Shown here: positions 33,329-42,455 of the stretch, piece by piece
How the letters are laid out: the number at the start of each line of letters is the position of its first letter
Numbering within the stretch: position 1 is the stretch's first letter
From: UBA4085 sp964556755
GTDB lineage: Bacteria > Acidobacteriota > Aminicenantia > Aminicenantales > UBA4085
NCBI GenBank assembly: GCA_964556755.1
Contig: CAZKXI010000008.1
Span: forward strand, 70,574 to 134,573
Direction of reading: 5' to 3'
Length of the DNA stretch: 64,000 bases
Translations under genes and position numbers: made by a program
Notes under the pieces: model-generated
Databases searched by the model: none
Seen by the model: only the letters and a program-made list of their open reading frames with translations
Told to the model about the DNA's origin: nothing

Positions 33329-35281
33329 TCACAGCGTCACTTCGTTGGAGACGGCCATCTCGGCGCCTCCGACCACCGCGACCAGCTTGTAGGTGTAGCT
33401 GACGCCTTTCGCCAGGTATTTATCGTAGTAGACCAGGCTTGTCCCGACCTCAGCCGGGGTCATCTCCTTGATGGCGGCGAATCCGCCGGAGCCCGACTTG
33501 CGGTACAGGATGTACTTCTGGACCGTGCCCGTCCCGGTCCCGGTGACCGTGATATTGAGCTTGGCGTACTCCCTGACGACGGCCCAAGCCTGCTCGCTCA
33601 GCCGGGATCCGGACATCGCCAGGGTCACGTTCGCCACGAAGACCGTGATCTGGTGCGATCCGGTCAGACCTCCCGTGTCGTAGGCCACCGCCTTGAGGGT
33701 GTGGGATCCGGCCTCCAGGCCCGTGACGTCCCAATCGAAGCCGTAGGGCGCCCCGGCATCCGTGAATTGGAGAGCCCCGTCGGCGTAGAACTCGACCTTG
33801 GCTACGCCCGTGTCATCCGAGGCCGTGGCCGCGACGGGCACCGTACCGCTGAGTCCTTGGCCCTCCGCAGGATTGGTGATCTGAACGGCGGGCGGGGCGT
33901 TGACGAAATTGGCGAAGAGCTTGCAATCGCGATCGACGGTGAAGACGATGGGGTTGGCCGTGCCGGTGGCGACGCCGGTCCAGGACTGGAACCGCCAGCC
34001 CGTGTCGGGGTAGGCCTTAACGCTGAGGTTGGCTCCGGCCGGAACCTGGAAAGCGCCCTGGGGATCGGTGGATCCCCCTCCGTTCGATTTGATGCTGACC
34101 CAGTAGAGCGTCTGCTCGGCGCCGAAGAGGAAGTTCTTGACCTGGGCTTTCTCGGCATCGCTCATGAATTCCACGGCGCCTTCGGGCAGCCCGACCAGCT
34201 CGACGGCTTTAGCCGCTGCCGCCGCCTTGCTGGGCTGGGCCACGGCGAAGTTCATGATGCAGTAGGTCTCGCCGGCCGGGATGGTCATGACGTAGGCCCA
34301 GTAGGGATTGTCATCACCTTCGGAAAAGCTGATGTCGGCCAGGGGGACTGGGAGATTTCCCGTTCCCTGCATGACGTGGGCCAGCCGCGGATCGCTCGAC
34401 CAGCCGAAGTCCGCTCTCTTCATCCAGCGGGCCATTGGTCCGGGCCAAGGCAAGGCCCCCTCAGGAAAATCGTAGTCTTCCATGGTGCCGACCCAGGTGT
34501 CGGACAAAGCGGCCGTCCTGTCTCCATCCGAAGAGCCGAAGATGGTGGTCCAGCTGTCCGATCCGAGGTTGTTGCACGTCACCACGGTCACGGCGATCGG
34601 CTCGCCTGTGTCATTGCGGAAGAAGTTCAGCCAGCGGGCGAAGGAATCGCCGGAGGGCACGTAGACTTTCCGCCACATGGCCAGGCCGCCGTCGGGGGCG
34701 GGGCCGACCGCTTGACTCGTATTCGGGTATGCGTATTGCGTGGCGAAGACGTACTCGCGTCCGCCCGCGTCGGGATCCGCCGTCGGCGGGCCGTTCTGGT
34801 TGAAGATGATGAAAGGGTCGCCGACGAACGCCGGACCGGTGTGGCCGACGAAGTTGATGGCCAGGCTGTTGTATCCGTCGAAGGCGTCGCTGAGCGTCGT
34901 CCATGTGCTGGATCCGCTGGACGTGGTGGCTTGGACGCTGGTGGTATAAGTGGCGTCGCTCATAGCCCCGGAGGCCGAGGACGACGTCGTGTAGGTGACA
35001 TCCGTGTTGAGGAACCACTCCAGCCCGCTGGAGTCGACGAGGTCGACGGTGCCGGTCAAGCCCATGGCCGTCGCCCTTCCGGCGGCGGTCGGGGACCCGA
35101 CCGGGATCGAACCGGGCCGAGCCCGGCGGCCCGTCTTCTTCTCCAGCTTCGACTGCTGGCGCTGGATCTGCTGCTTGTCGGTCAGGACGACATCGGCTCT
35201 TAAGGCTTGCGCTCCGAAGGCGAACAGCACGGCTGCCGCCGCCAGAGCGTCTAGGAGCCGGATGCGAGGCGGCTTGCGCAT
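33329..35281 (-). CDS. Secreted multidomain protein with InlB-like, Ig-like and FN3-like domains
   Basis: 650 residues from ATG 35281 (MRKPPRIRLLD) with a signal peptide ending near ALRADV and GGGAGGG as ribosome site. The N-terminal 380 residues are Ser/Thr/Gly-rich beta structure without a known family. Next come a divergent InlB B-repeat (~395-455: VPAGANLSVKAYPDTGWRF), a bacterial Ig-like domain (~460-550: VQITNPAEGQGLSGTVPVAA, VAKVEFYADG) and a fibronectin-like C-terminus (SYTYKLVAVVGG). The composition fits a cell-surface or secreted adhesive protein. It is co-transcribed with the outer-membrane barrel gene. No sortase or type IX sorting signal is seen. Confidence 0.75.
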   Translation of the reverse strand: MRKPPRIRLLDALAAAAVLFAFGAQALRADVVLTDKQQIQRQQSKLEKKTGRRARPGSIPVGSPTAAGRATAMGLTGTVDLVDSSGLEWFLNTDVTYTTSSSASGAMSDATYTTSVQATTSSGSSTWTTLSDAFDGYNSLAINFVGHTGPAFVGDPFIIFNQNGPPTADPDAGGREYVFATQYAYPNTSQAVGPAPDGGLAMWRKVYVPSGDSFARWLNFFRNDTGEPIAVTVVTCNNLGSDSWTTIFGSSDGDRTAALSDTWVGTMEDYDFPEGALPWPGPMARWMKRADFGWSSDPRLAHVMQGTGNLPVPLADISFSEGDDNPYWAYVMTIPAGETYCIMNFAVAQPSKAAAAAKAVELVGLPEGAVEFMSDAEKAQVKNFLFGAEQTLYWVSIKSNGGGSTDPQGAFQVPAGANLSVKAYPDTGWRFQSWTGVATGTANPIVFTVDRDCKLFANFVNAPPAVQITNPAEGQGLSGTVPVAATASDDTGVAKVEFYADGALQFTDAGAPYGFDWDVTGLEAGSHTLKAVAYDTGGLTGSHQITVFVANVTLAMSGSRLSEQAWAVVREYAKLNITVTGTGTGTVQKYILYRKSGSGGFAAIKEMTPAEVGTSLVYYDKYLAKGVSYTYKLVAVVGGAEMAVSNEVTL

Positions 35282-35319
35282 GACGATAGCCCTCCCATCA
35301 GATGAAGAGTCCACGCGCC

Positions 35320-35348
35320 AATCTATGAAATAACGTGGCTCCCGTCAA
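35320..35348 (-). promoter_or_regulatory. Promoter of the minus-strand envelope operon
   Basis: Read on the minus strand: TTGACG (35348-35343), 17-base spacer, TAGATT (35325-35320), about 39 bases upstream of the start codon at 35281. Confidence 0.6.
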
Positions 35349-35419
35349 GCCGGATGCTCGGAGGGAAGAAAGCCGCGAAGACCGGAGAAAACGAGGCGGC
35401 GGAAAGCGCGTGAATCGGG

Positions 35420-35425
35420 TATAAT
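35420..35425 (+). promoter_or_regulatory. -10 element of the sulfatase-like gene
   Basis: Perfect TATAAT at 35420-35425, 27 bases before the ATG, with GGGAGG in between as ribosome site. No clear -35. Confidence 0.5.
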
Positions 35426-35452
35426 TCCCCCCCTGGCGCGGGAGGCCGGGTC

Positions 35453-37669
35453 ATGGCGCAATCGATCAGCTCGACGCGGGGCGTATCGCGGCGCCGAAGC
35501 CTGATCCCCGTCCTTGCCGGCGTGGGAATCCTGTTGGCGGTCGGGGCGGCCTGGCTCCTTTTCGGCCGCCGCCCGGCCCGACCCAACATTCTCCTGGTCA
35601 CCATTGATACCGAGCGGGCCGATCGCCTGGGCTGCTACGGCTACAGCCCGGCCCGGACTCCGGTCGCGGATGGCCTGGCCTCCGAAGGGATCCTGTTCCG
35701 CGATTGCGCCGCCTCGGCTCCCATCACCCTCCCGTCGCATGCCACCATCCTGACCGGCCTGCATCCCCCGGCCCACGGGGTGCGGGACAACGGCGTCTTT
35801 TCTCTGGACGATCAGGCCGTGACTCTGGCCGAGCGGCTCCGGGAGGCGGGCTATGAAACCCGGGCCTTCGTCTCCGGCGTCGTGCTCAATCGACGCTACG
35901 GGTTGGCCCAGGGATTCGACGGCTATGACGACGACCTGTGGGCCGAGAGCGATCCCAAGATGTTCATGATCCGGGAGCGCAAGGCGGCCCGGACGATCGA
36001 TACGGCCCTGGAATGGTTGTCGGGCCGGACGGGCCGGGCCTCTCGGCGCCCTTTCCTTGCTTGGATCCACCTCTTCGATCCTCATCAGCCGACGAGTCCT
36101 CCCGCTTGGACCCGGTCCGTCACCGTGTCTCCCTACGACGGCGAGATCGCCTATGCCGACCGTGAGCTGGGGCGGTTCGTCGCCGCCTTGCGGGAGAGGC
36201 GCCTGCTCGACGACACGGTCGTCGTCTATACGGCCGACCACGGCGAGAGCTTGGGCGAGCACCAGGAGAAAACCCACGCCATCTTCATCTATGAGGCGAC
36301 GGTCCGGGTGCCCTTGATCATCCGGTACCCGCGGCTCTTCAAGGCGGGATCAGTCTACGGCGGCCCCGTTCGCCACGTCGACATCGTCCCCACGCTCCTT
36401 GCGATCCTGGGCCGGCCCGGGGGGGAGCAGACCCAGGGCCTTGATCTGACGCCAGTCGGGAGGGGAGAGGCGCTCCCTCCCGATCTCGTCCAGTATTCCG
36501 AGTCGCGGCTGTCCGAGCTGGGCTTCGGCATGGCCCCGCTCTACGGGGTCCGGTCGGGAGGCTGGAAGTGGATCCGGGCCCCCCGTCCCGAGCTCTACGA
36601 TCTGCAGGTCGATCCCCGGGAGCTGAGCAATGTTGTGGATGGCAACCCGGCGCTGGCCAAGCGGCTGGACGGCGAGCTGGACCGGGTCTTCGCCGACAGC
36701 CGAGGTCGCGCCATACGGGAGCGGACTCAGCCTCTCAGCTCCGAGACCGAGGAGATGCTCCGCAGCCTCGGTTATTTGGCGGCCAAGGGCGCCCGGGAAA
36801 GTATGGGCGGCATGGATCCCAAGGACGGCATCGCCGTCCACAATGACCTGGAGGAGGCCCGCCATGCCGCCCAGAAAGGCGACTGGGTGGCGGCGGAGAA
36901 GGGCCTGCGCGGGATTCTAGCCAAAGTTCCCGGTCACCTGACGGCCCGCAACATCCTCGGCCTGGCATATCTGCGGCAAGGCCGCCTGGAAGAAGCCAAG
37001 GCGGAATATTCGGCTTCGCTGGAGGCGGATCCAGGCCAATCCCGCGTCTTCGTCCAGCTGGCCGGAATCGCTCTTCTGGAGAACAAGCTCGCCGATGCCG
37101 AGGGCCTGCTCCGCCAGGCGCTGGACATCACGCCGGGATTCGTCGAGGCCTACTCCCAGCTCGGGCTCATCGCGTCTCTGCGTGGCGACGAGGCGGGCGC
37201 CCGGTCCTGGTATGATAAAGCGGTCGCCGTCGATCCGGAGTTTCCGGCCGTCTACCGGAGGGTCGGCGATATGTATTTCGAGAAGGGCCAGTGGGAGAAA
37301 GCCCTGGCCGCTTACCGTACCGCGGCCGAGAAGTTTCCCCGCGACTACAGGGCTCTTGTCCAGGCCGGCACCTGCAGCCGGCGCCTCGGCCGTCTCGGGG
37401 ACGCCGAAGACCTCTTCCGTCGGGCGATCAAGGCCGGGCGGGGGGCCTGGGCGCCCCACTACAACCTGGCCTGCCTGTTCGCCGTCCAGGGCCGGATCGA
37501 GGCGGCGGCCGAGGAGCTGCGCCAAGCCCTCAAGCGGGGCTTCAACTCCCTCAAGCTCCTGACCGAAGATCCCGATCTGGCGGGGCTGAGGGCCTCGGAT
37601 CTCTATCCCAAGATCCTGGACGCTGTGCGGGAGCGCCAGCACGATATCGAGCTCGAAGAAGGGGAATGA
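35453..37669 (+). CDS. Sulfatase-superfamily membrane protein with TPR domain
   Basis: 738 residues: a membrane anchor (LIPVLAGVGILLAVGAAWLLF), an alkaline-phosphatase/sulfatase fold to about residue 430 (NILLVTIDTERADRLGCYGY; VVVYTADHGESLGEHQ; RHVDIVPTLLAILG), then about six TPR units to the C-terminus. Metal-binding Asp and DH motifs are intact. At the formylglycine position the sequence is ITLPSHATILTG: Thr92 replaces Cys and His96 replaces Arg of CxPxR, so this is unlikely to be a true sulfatase. Thr nucleophiles occur in phosphoethanolamine and phosphoglycerol transferases and related enzymes. Function is therefore open. Confidence 0.85.
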   Translation: MAQSISSTRGVSRRRSLIPVLAGVGILLAVGAAWLLFGRRPARPNILLVTIDTERADRLGCYGYSPARTPVADGLASEGILFRDCAASAPITLPSHATILTGLHPPAHGVRDNGVFSLDDQAVTLAERLREAGYETRAFVSGVVLNRRYGLAQGFDGYDDDLWAESDPKMFMIRERKAARTIDTALEWLSGRTGRASRRPFLAWIHLFDPHQPTSPPAWTRSVTVSPYDGEIAYADRELGRFVAALRERRLLDDTVVVYTADHGESLGEHQEKTHAIFIYEATVRVPLIIRYPRLFKAGSVYGGPVRHVDIVPTLLAILGRPGGEQTQGLDLTPVGRGEALPPDLVQYSESRLSELGFGMAPLYGVRSGGWKWIRAPRPELYDLQVDPRELSNVVDGNPALAKRLDGELDRVFADSRGRAIRERTQPLSSETEEMLRSLGYLAAKGARESMGGMDPKDGIAVHNDLEEARHAAQKGDWVAAEKGLRGILAKVPGHLTARNILGLAYLRQGRLEEAKAEYSASLEADPGQSRVFVQLAGIALLENKLADAEGLLRQALDITPGFVEAYSQLGLIASLRGDEAGARSWYDKAVAVDPEFPAVYRRVGDMYFEKGQWEKALAAYRTAAEKFPRDYRALVQAGTCSRRLGRLGDAEDLFRRAIKAGRGAWAPHYNLACLFAVQGRIEAAAEELRQALKRGFNSLKLLTEDPDLAGLRASDLYPKILDAVRERQHDIELEEGE

Positions 37670-37677
37670 GGCGAAAT

Positions 37678-39090
37678 ATGTCCTTAACCACCTCCGACGT
37701 TATCCAGGCCCTGGAAGCGATCGTCGGCTCCGGCCAGGTCCTCTCCGATCCGGACTGCCTGCCGGCCTATGATCACGACGAGTTCTCCCTGCCGGAGATC
37801 CGGCGCCGCCCCGACGTCGTCGTTCGGCCGCGGACGGCGGCCGAAGTCGCGGCCGTGCTGAAGCTGGCCAACGAACGCGGCATTCCGGTCACCCCGCGCG
37901 GCGGGGCCACCGGGCTGTGCGGGGGCTGCGTCCCGGTGGAGGGCGGCCTCGTCCTGTCGCTGGAGCGGATGAAAGGCATCGTCATCGACGCCGGCAATCA
38001 GGTGGCCGAGGCCGAGGCGGGCGTGACCCTGATCGAGCTGGAGAGGGCCGTCGACGAGGCCGGCTTCAACTTCCCCCCCCATCCGGGCGAGGAGAGCGCC
38101 ATGGTCGGCGGCATGATCGCCACCAACGCCGGCGGCAGCCGGGCTGTGAAGTACGGCGTCATCCGGCAGTATGTCCGCGGCCTTGAGGTCGTCACCGCCG
38201 CGGGCGAGATCCTCAGCCTGGGCGGCAAGCTGATCAAGAGCAGCACCGGCTACAACCTCCTGCACCTGTTCATCGGCTCGGAGGGGACGCTGGGCGTCAT
38301 CACCAAGGCCGTCATCTCCTTCCGGGCCAAGCCGGCCGTGACCCGGTCGCTGGTCGTCCCCTTCGAGACGCTGGAGGCGGCCATCGAGACGGTGCCGGAG
38401 CTGTTCCGGCGGGACATCGTGCCGCTGGCCCTGGAGTTCGTGCCCCTCGACGTCATCCGCATCACCGAGGCCCATCTGCAGCGGACCTGGCCCAGCCACG
38501 ACGGGGACACTCATCTCTTCGTCATCCTGGACGCCGGATCCGAGGAGGAGATGGACCGGCTGTCCGAGGCGGTGGCCGAGACCGTGCTCGGGCGGGGGGC
38601 CTTGGACGTCTTCATCGCCGACACCCCGGCCAAGCAGGACAACGTCCTGGCCATCCGCTCCCGCATGTACGAAGCCCTCAAGGCCGAGACGGTCGAGATC
38701 CTGGACATCTGCGTGCCGCGGGCCGAGATTCCCGGCCACGTCAAGCGGGTCAGCGAGATCGCGGCCAAGTACGGCGTCTGGCTGCCGACCTTCGGCCACG
38801 CCGGAGACGGCAACGTCCACACGCACCTGATGAAGGCCCGCTGCGAGAACGGGACCATCGTCCCCGTCCCCGAAGCGGAGTGGCGGGCGACCCTGGAGCC
38901 GGTCCGGGCCGAGATCTACGCCGACGGCATGGCCCGGGGCGGGGTCATCTCCGGCGAGCACGGCGTGGGGCTGGTCAAAAAGCCCTATTTGGCGGCCAGC
39001 CTGTCTCCGGCCCAGATCGAGCTGATGCGCGGGATCAAGCGGGCTTTCGATCCCCGCGGCATCCTCAATCCGGGCAAGATCTTCGACTGA
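37678..39090 (+). CDS. FAD-linked oxidase, GlcD/D-lactate dehydrogenase type
   Basis: 470 residues of the PCMH/FAD_binding_4 family: RRRPDVVVRPRTAAEVAAVLKLA, the FAD loop PRGGATGLCGGCVP, GGMIATNAGGSRAVKYGV, SSTGYNLLHLFIGSEGTLGVIT (in part), then the FAD_oxidase_C domain with FGHAGDGNVHTHLM and ISGEHGVGLVKK. Family members oxidise glycolate, D-lactate or other D-2-hydroxy acids. No iron-sulfur partner (GlcF) is next to it. Two starts are possible: ATG 37666 overlapping the upstream stop and ATG 37678 just after GAGG; the second is used here. It is followed by an ACT-domain gene. Confidence 0.9.
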   Translation: MSLTTSDVIQALEAIVGSGQVLSDPDCLPAYDHDEFSLPEIRRRPDVVVRPRTAAEVAAVLKLANERGIPVTPRGGATGLCGGCVPVEGGLVLSLERMKGIVIDAGNQVAEAEAGVTLIELERAVDEAGFNFPPHPGEESAMVGGMIATNAGGSRAVKYGVIRQYVRGLEVVTAAGEILSLGGKLIKSSTGYNLLHLFIGSEGTLGVITKAVISFRAKPAVTRSLVVPFETLEAAIETVPELFRRDIVPLALEFVPLDVIRITEAHLQRTWPSHDGDTHLFVILDAGSEEEMDRLSEAVAETVLGRGALDVFIADTPAKQDNVLAIRSRMYEALKAETVEILDICVPRAEIPGHVKRVSEIAAKYGVWLPTFGHAGDGNVHTHLMKARCENGTIVPVPEAEWRATLEPVRAEIYADGMARGGVISGEHGVGLVKKPYLAASLSPAQIELMRGIKRAFDPRGILNPGKIFD

Positions 39091-39097
39091 AGCCCGG

Positions 39098-39126
39098 TTG
39101 CTTTTTGATGGGCCGGGCCTTATATT
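39098..39126 (+). promoter_or_regulatory. Possible promoter of the ACT-domain gene
   Basis: TTGCTT (39098-39103), 17-base spacer, TATATT (39121-39126). The spacer holds one arm of a GCCCGG...CCGGGC inverted repeat that may act as a weak terminator for the oxidase gene. Confidence 0.4.
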
Positions 39127-39194
39127 GAAGGCACCAAAATGGCATCGAAGCCGGCCTCTCGCGAGACCCGCCATCTCCAAGTCAAGGGGTAACC

Positions 39195-39575
39195 ATGGAA
39201 CGCATTACCGAGATCTTCGTCATCCTGGAGAACAAGCCTTCGACCCTGGGCGATCTGTGCGGCTACCTGGCCGAGAACGAGATCAACATCGAGAGCATCG
39301 GGGTCTTTCACGATACGGCCAAGATCTACGTCAAGAGCCTGAACAAGGCCGTCAAGCTCCTGGAGAAGCTCAATTACACGATCGAGCTGCGCGACGTCCT
39401 CCTGATCGACCTGGAGAACCGTCCCGGCGCCCTGGCCGAGCTGACCGGCAAGCTGGGCGACGAGGGCATCAACATCGAGTACGCCTACGGCACCCTCAGC
39501 CGCAAGAACAACATGATCTCCGTCATCATCGACCCGTCCGACATCGAGAAGGCCGAGAAGGCCCTCAAGGCCTAA
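39195..39575 (+). CDS. Tandem ACT-domain protein
   Basis: 126 residues made of two ACT domains: ITEIFVILENKPSTLGDLCGYLAENEINIESI (residues ~4-35, quoted in part: ILENKPSTLGDLCGYL) and VLLIDLENRPGALAELTGKL (~68-87) with GINIEYAYG. The NxPG/L turn between the first strand and helix is the usual amino-acid-binding position. Stand-alone ACT proteins often regulate amino acid metabolism or bind a ligand for another enzyme; the partner here is unknown. It lies 104 bases after the oxidase gene and may have its own promoter. The AAGGGG ribosome site is clear. Confidence 0.9.
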   Translation: MERITEIFVILENKPSTLGDLCGYLAENEINIESIGVFHDTAKIYVKSLNKAVKLLEKLNYTIELRDVLLIDLENRPGALAELTGKLGDEGINIEYAYGTLSRKNNMISVIIDPSDIEKAEKALKA

Positions 39576-39658
39576 GGCGGCGGTGGATCTCTCTCAAGCC
39601 TATTTGGGTAGAACAGGGCGTTCAAGAGAAATTAAAAGGGGAAGGCCTGTCTCCTTCC

Positions 39659-42142
39659 TTATTGGACGGAAGACAACACGGCCGGAAGAACGTACCTGCT
39701 GATCATCGAAAAATACTCGGATTTGACATCCCGACCGTAGTTTCCGGCGGTGAAGACGATGACCATGTTCAAATCGGGAAAAACAGCGAGGAGCTGCCCC
39801 CCGTCACCGGGGACGAAATAGGAATGGACCGTTCCTCCCTTCGTTTTCAGATCGACCTGCATCCAATAGTAGCCGTAACCCCAGCCCCAGATGCCGTGGA
39901 GGTCTAATAATTGTTCGGTCGATTCGCGAACCCATTTTTCGGAGATGATGTTTTTTCCCTGCCAGTTACCGTTGTTCAGAAACAATTGACCGATCTTCGC
40001 AAGGTCCCGTGAACGCAGCGCCAATCCACCATCCGTTTCAAGGGAGCCGTCAAAATAGCGTGTCCAGGGATAGTCCGAGATCCCCAGGGGATGGAAAAGC
40101 TCCCGACCGGCGTAGCGGTCGACGTCCATTCCGCAAGCATGCTTGAGCACGGCGCCCATGACGGTGGGAACGCCGTTGGAATAGTTGAACTTCGCGCCCG
40201 GCGTGGCGACAAGAGGTCTCTCCAGGACGTATTGGATCACATCCTCGCGGTTGTACATTTCTCCGCCGTTGTTCCTGGGATCGTCCCATGGATATTTGAA
40301 CTGTTCCCATTCCCACCCCGGAGTCATGGTCAGCATATCTTTGATCGTGATCGCCCTTTTTTCGTCGTTGAACGAGGCCGCGTAGGCGGGCAGATATTTA
40401 TGGATCGGCTCTGCCGTATCCGCGAGAAGACCCTGATCGATGGCGATCCCGCAGAGCGCCGACAGCACGCTCTTGGTCGTGGAGGCTAAATGATGCGGCC
40501 TGTCCCGGAATACTCGCTTGATCCAAGATCCATAGCGTCTGCCGTTCGTGGCAAAATACTCTTCCAGGACAAGCTTGCCGTCTTTCGCAAGGAGAAAGCT
40601 GTGGATATCATCGTGTTCTCCCCGGGCGATCCCTTCCGCGAACCGGATCATGGCCTCACGATCGATCTCCACGGCCGAGAGATCCGCGCATTCCCAGCCG
40701 TCGTCGAGGGATTCAGGGACTTCGTAGGCGTACCCCTGCCCCGTCTCCGCGGCGAGCCGGCTTATCCAGTCGTCCTGGTCCTTCCTGCGAACGAAGGTCC
40801 ACGTTGATCTCTCGCCCTTCCATTCCTTGACGACCTTCATGGAATTTCCGTCCCTGCCCAGTCGTCCCCGGTGGGCCTCCCAGAAAACGGCGCCATCGTC
40901 GACGGTCACGTCGAGATCGTATTCCCAGACCTGGCAGCGCGGGGTCAAGTCGTAGATCAAGGTCATCGCCATCCGGCCATTGGGCTTCCTGGCGATGAGC
41001 CGCAGCTGCCTATTCCTCTCGGCGAACTTGCCGTCGGGCGAACCCTCCCAGCAGCCGGTGATATCCGGCTCGGATCGGGGGACCGCGGGGATCCTCCTCT
41101 TAGCCGTCCCGGCTCCTAATTCGCGCAGCCAGGCTTCCATGGTCTCGAGATATTCGGGAGCGTAGTATTGCCGATCTGCCCGGCTGCGCCGCCTCTGTTC
41201 ATCTAAGCTGCCGGTTTTGCTCAAGACCAGGTTGTGGTCGGCGCCAGAGATCAACTTAACCCGAGACGCGGGATTCGCCGCCCGGCCCAAGGCGCGGGTG
41301 TAAGCCGCAACCCCCTGAGCTGGATCCACCTGCATGTCCTTTTCCCCGAACAAGGCCAGGATGGGAATATCCGTCGCTTCGATGATCCCCATCGGATCGA
41401 AAAAGCCCTCATCTTCAGGCGAATGCGGCTTCCATTCGCTTTCGGTCCACAGAGCTGAGACGAAACCGAGCGTTCTCTGGGCGGGATGATCGTAGAGAGG
41501 CTTGGCGTGTCGCAGGTATTCCGGGTGGTTTCTTGCCGAATAAAGCCCCCGGAAATGGGCTTCCATTCGCTTGGCCTCATCCTCGGGCATCCCGGCGAAG
41601 GCGAGCTGCCTGCGGATGAGGTAGGCCGTCTGATCGATCCCGTTCGTCCCCGGACAGCCCACGCAGATCATAAAGCGGATGTCCTTCGTGCGTTCGAGGG
41701 CCAAGGGCATCACGTAGCCCGCCTGGCTGACCCCCCAGAGGCCGATCCGGCCGGCATCGATGGCCCGGTGCTTTTTCATGAACTCGATGGCGTCCCCAAG
41801 GATGGCGGCTCGCTCGGCCAGCCTTCTGTCCCGGCTGAGGGAGCCGGTCGACTCTCCGCTGCCGGGCTTGTCCCAGAGCAGCGTTGCGTAGCCCGCGCGG
41901 AGGATCGCTTCCTTCGGCTTGGCTAGGGCTCCCCGAGTGGCGGGGCCGTCTCCGTGCACCATGATGACGAGAGGGTGGCGACCTTCTCCTTCGGGGATCC
42001 TGAGCTCGCCGACGACCTTGAAATCGCCGGATCGAAAAGCGATCAATTCCGTTCTGTAAGGAACATCGATCCGGGCTGTGCAGGCCAGGCAGGGTAAAAA
42101 CAGCGGGATAATTAAGAGCCGAAAAAGGCTGAAGGCCTTCAC
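39659..42142 (-). CDS. Alpha/beta-hydrolase fused to a class C beta-lactamase-like domain
   Basis: 827 residues starting at a GTG with GGGAGG upstream. A signal peptide with lipobox (LIIPLFLPCLACTA) points to a lipoprotein. Residues ~30-330 are a dienelactone/acyl-peptidase-like hydrolase: VHGDGPATRG, DKPGSGES, nucleophile Ser139 in GVSQAGY, ADHNLV. A middle linker (~345-470) follows, then a serine beta-lactamase/esterase domain with Ser554-x-x-Lys557 in LASTTKSVLS and YSNG as the YxN motif. Both active sites look intact. The gene is visibly poorer in GC (near 50-55% in sampled lines) than its neighbours, which suggests later acquisition. Substrates are unknown. Confidence 0.88.
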   Translation of the reverse strand: MKAFSLFRLLIIPLFLPCLACTARIDVPYRTELIAFRSGDFKVVGELRIPEGEGRHPLVIMVHGDGPATRGALAKPKEAILRAGYATLLWDKPGSGESTGSLSRDRRLAERAAILGDAIEFMKKHRAIDAGRIGLWGVSQAGYVMPLALERTKDIRFMICVGCPGTNGIDQTAYLIRRQLAFAGMPEDEAKRMEAHFRGLYSARNHPEYLRHAKPLYDHPAQRTLGFVSALWTESEWKPHSPEDEGFFDPMGIIEATDIPILALFGEKDMQVDPAQGVAAYTRALGRAANPASRVKLISGADHNLVLSKTGSLDEQRRRSRADRQYYAPEYLETMEAWLRELGAGTAKRRIPAVPRSEPDITGCWEGSPDGKFAERNRQLRLIARKPNGRMAMTLIYDLTPRCQVWEYDLDVTVDDGAVFWEAHRGRLGRDGNSMKVVKEWKGERSTWTFVRRKDQDDWISRLAAETGQGYAYEVPESLDDGWECADLSAVEIDREAMIRFAEGIARGEHDDIHSFLLAKDGKLVLEEYFATNGRRYGSWIKRVFRDRPHHLASTTKSVLSALCGIAIDQGLLADTAEPIHKYLPAYAASFNDEKRAITIKDMLTMTPGWEWEQFKYPWDDPRNNGGEMYNREDVIQYVLERPLVATPGAKFNYSNGVPTVMGAVLKHACGMDVDRYAGRELFHPLGISDYPWTRYFDGSLETDGGLALRSRDLAKIGQLFLNNGNWQGKNIISEKWVRESTEQLLDLHGIWGWGYGYYWMQVDLKTKGGTVHSYFVPGDGGQLLAVFPDLNMVIVFTAGNYGRDVKSEYFSMISRYVLPAVLSSVQ

Positions 42143-42455
42143 CCGGTCCTCCCGATCCAGATAAGAACTGCGAAGAGGATAAGGCCAGGGCTCAGGGGAA
42201 CCAGGAGCGTCGGGCAGCAGACGGATGCCCGGTTCCGTCCGCCCTCGATAGCGTAGGCTTCGTTCGCCGATCCCTTTTTAGGGGCGGCGCCGGAAAGACC
42301 CCGGTGTTTGATGATCAGTCCCATGAAAGTCTTTTACGAGGTGCTATCGAAGACCGGGGCCGGAGGCTTCTGCAATCTCCTGCTGGACCGGAAGAAAGCC
42401 CCCGGCTCCGCTTCCGAAGCGCGGGTCAAGACATGTCTGTCGCCCGCCATGCGCC
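42143..42455. other. Weakly coding stretch
   Basis: No gene is convincing here. A 61-codon minus-strand frame (42139-42324) with a hydrophobic C-terminus and a 49-codon plus-strand frame (ATG 42323, stop 42470-42472) are both open, but neither has a Shine-Dalgarno sequence or a recognisable motif. The region keeps the lower GC of the adjoining hydrolase gene. Confidence 0.5.

Noticed and set aside
42139..42324. 61-codon minus-strand frame upstream of the hydrolase/beta-lactamase gene
   Set aside because: Its end has one hydrophobic stretch but there is no ribosome site; the bases before 42142 are better explained as the ribosome site of the next gene.
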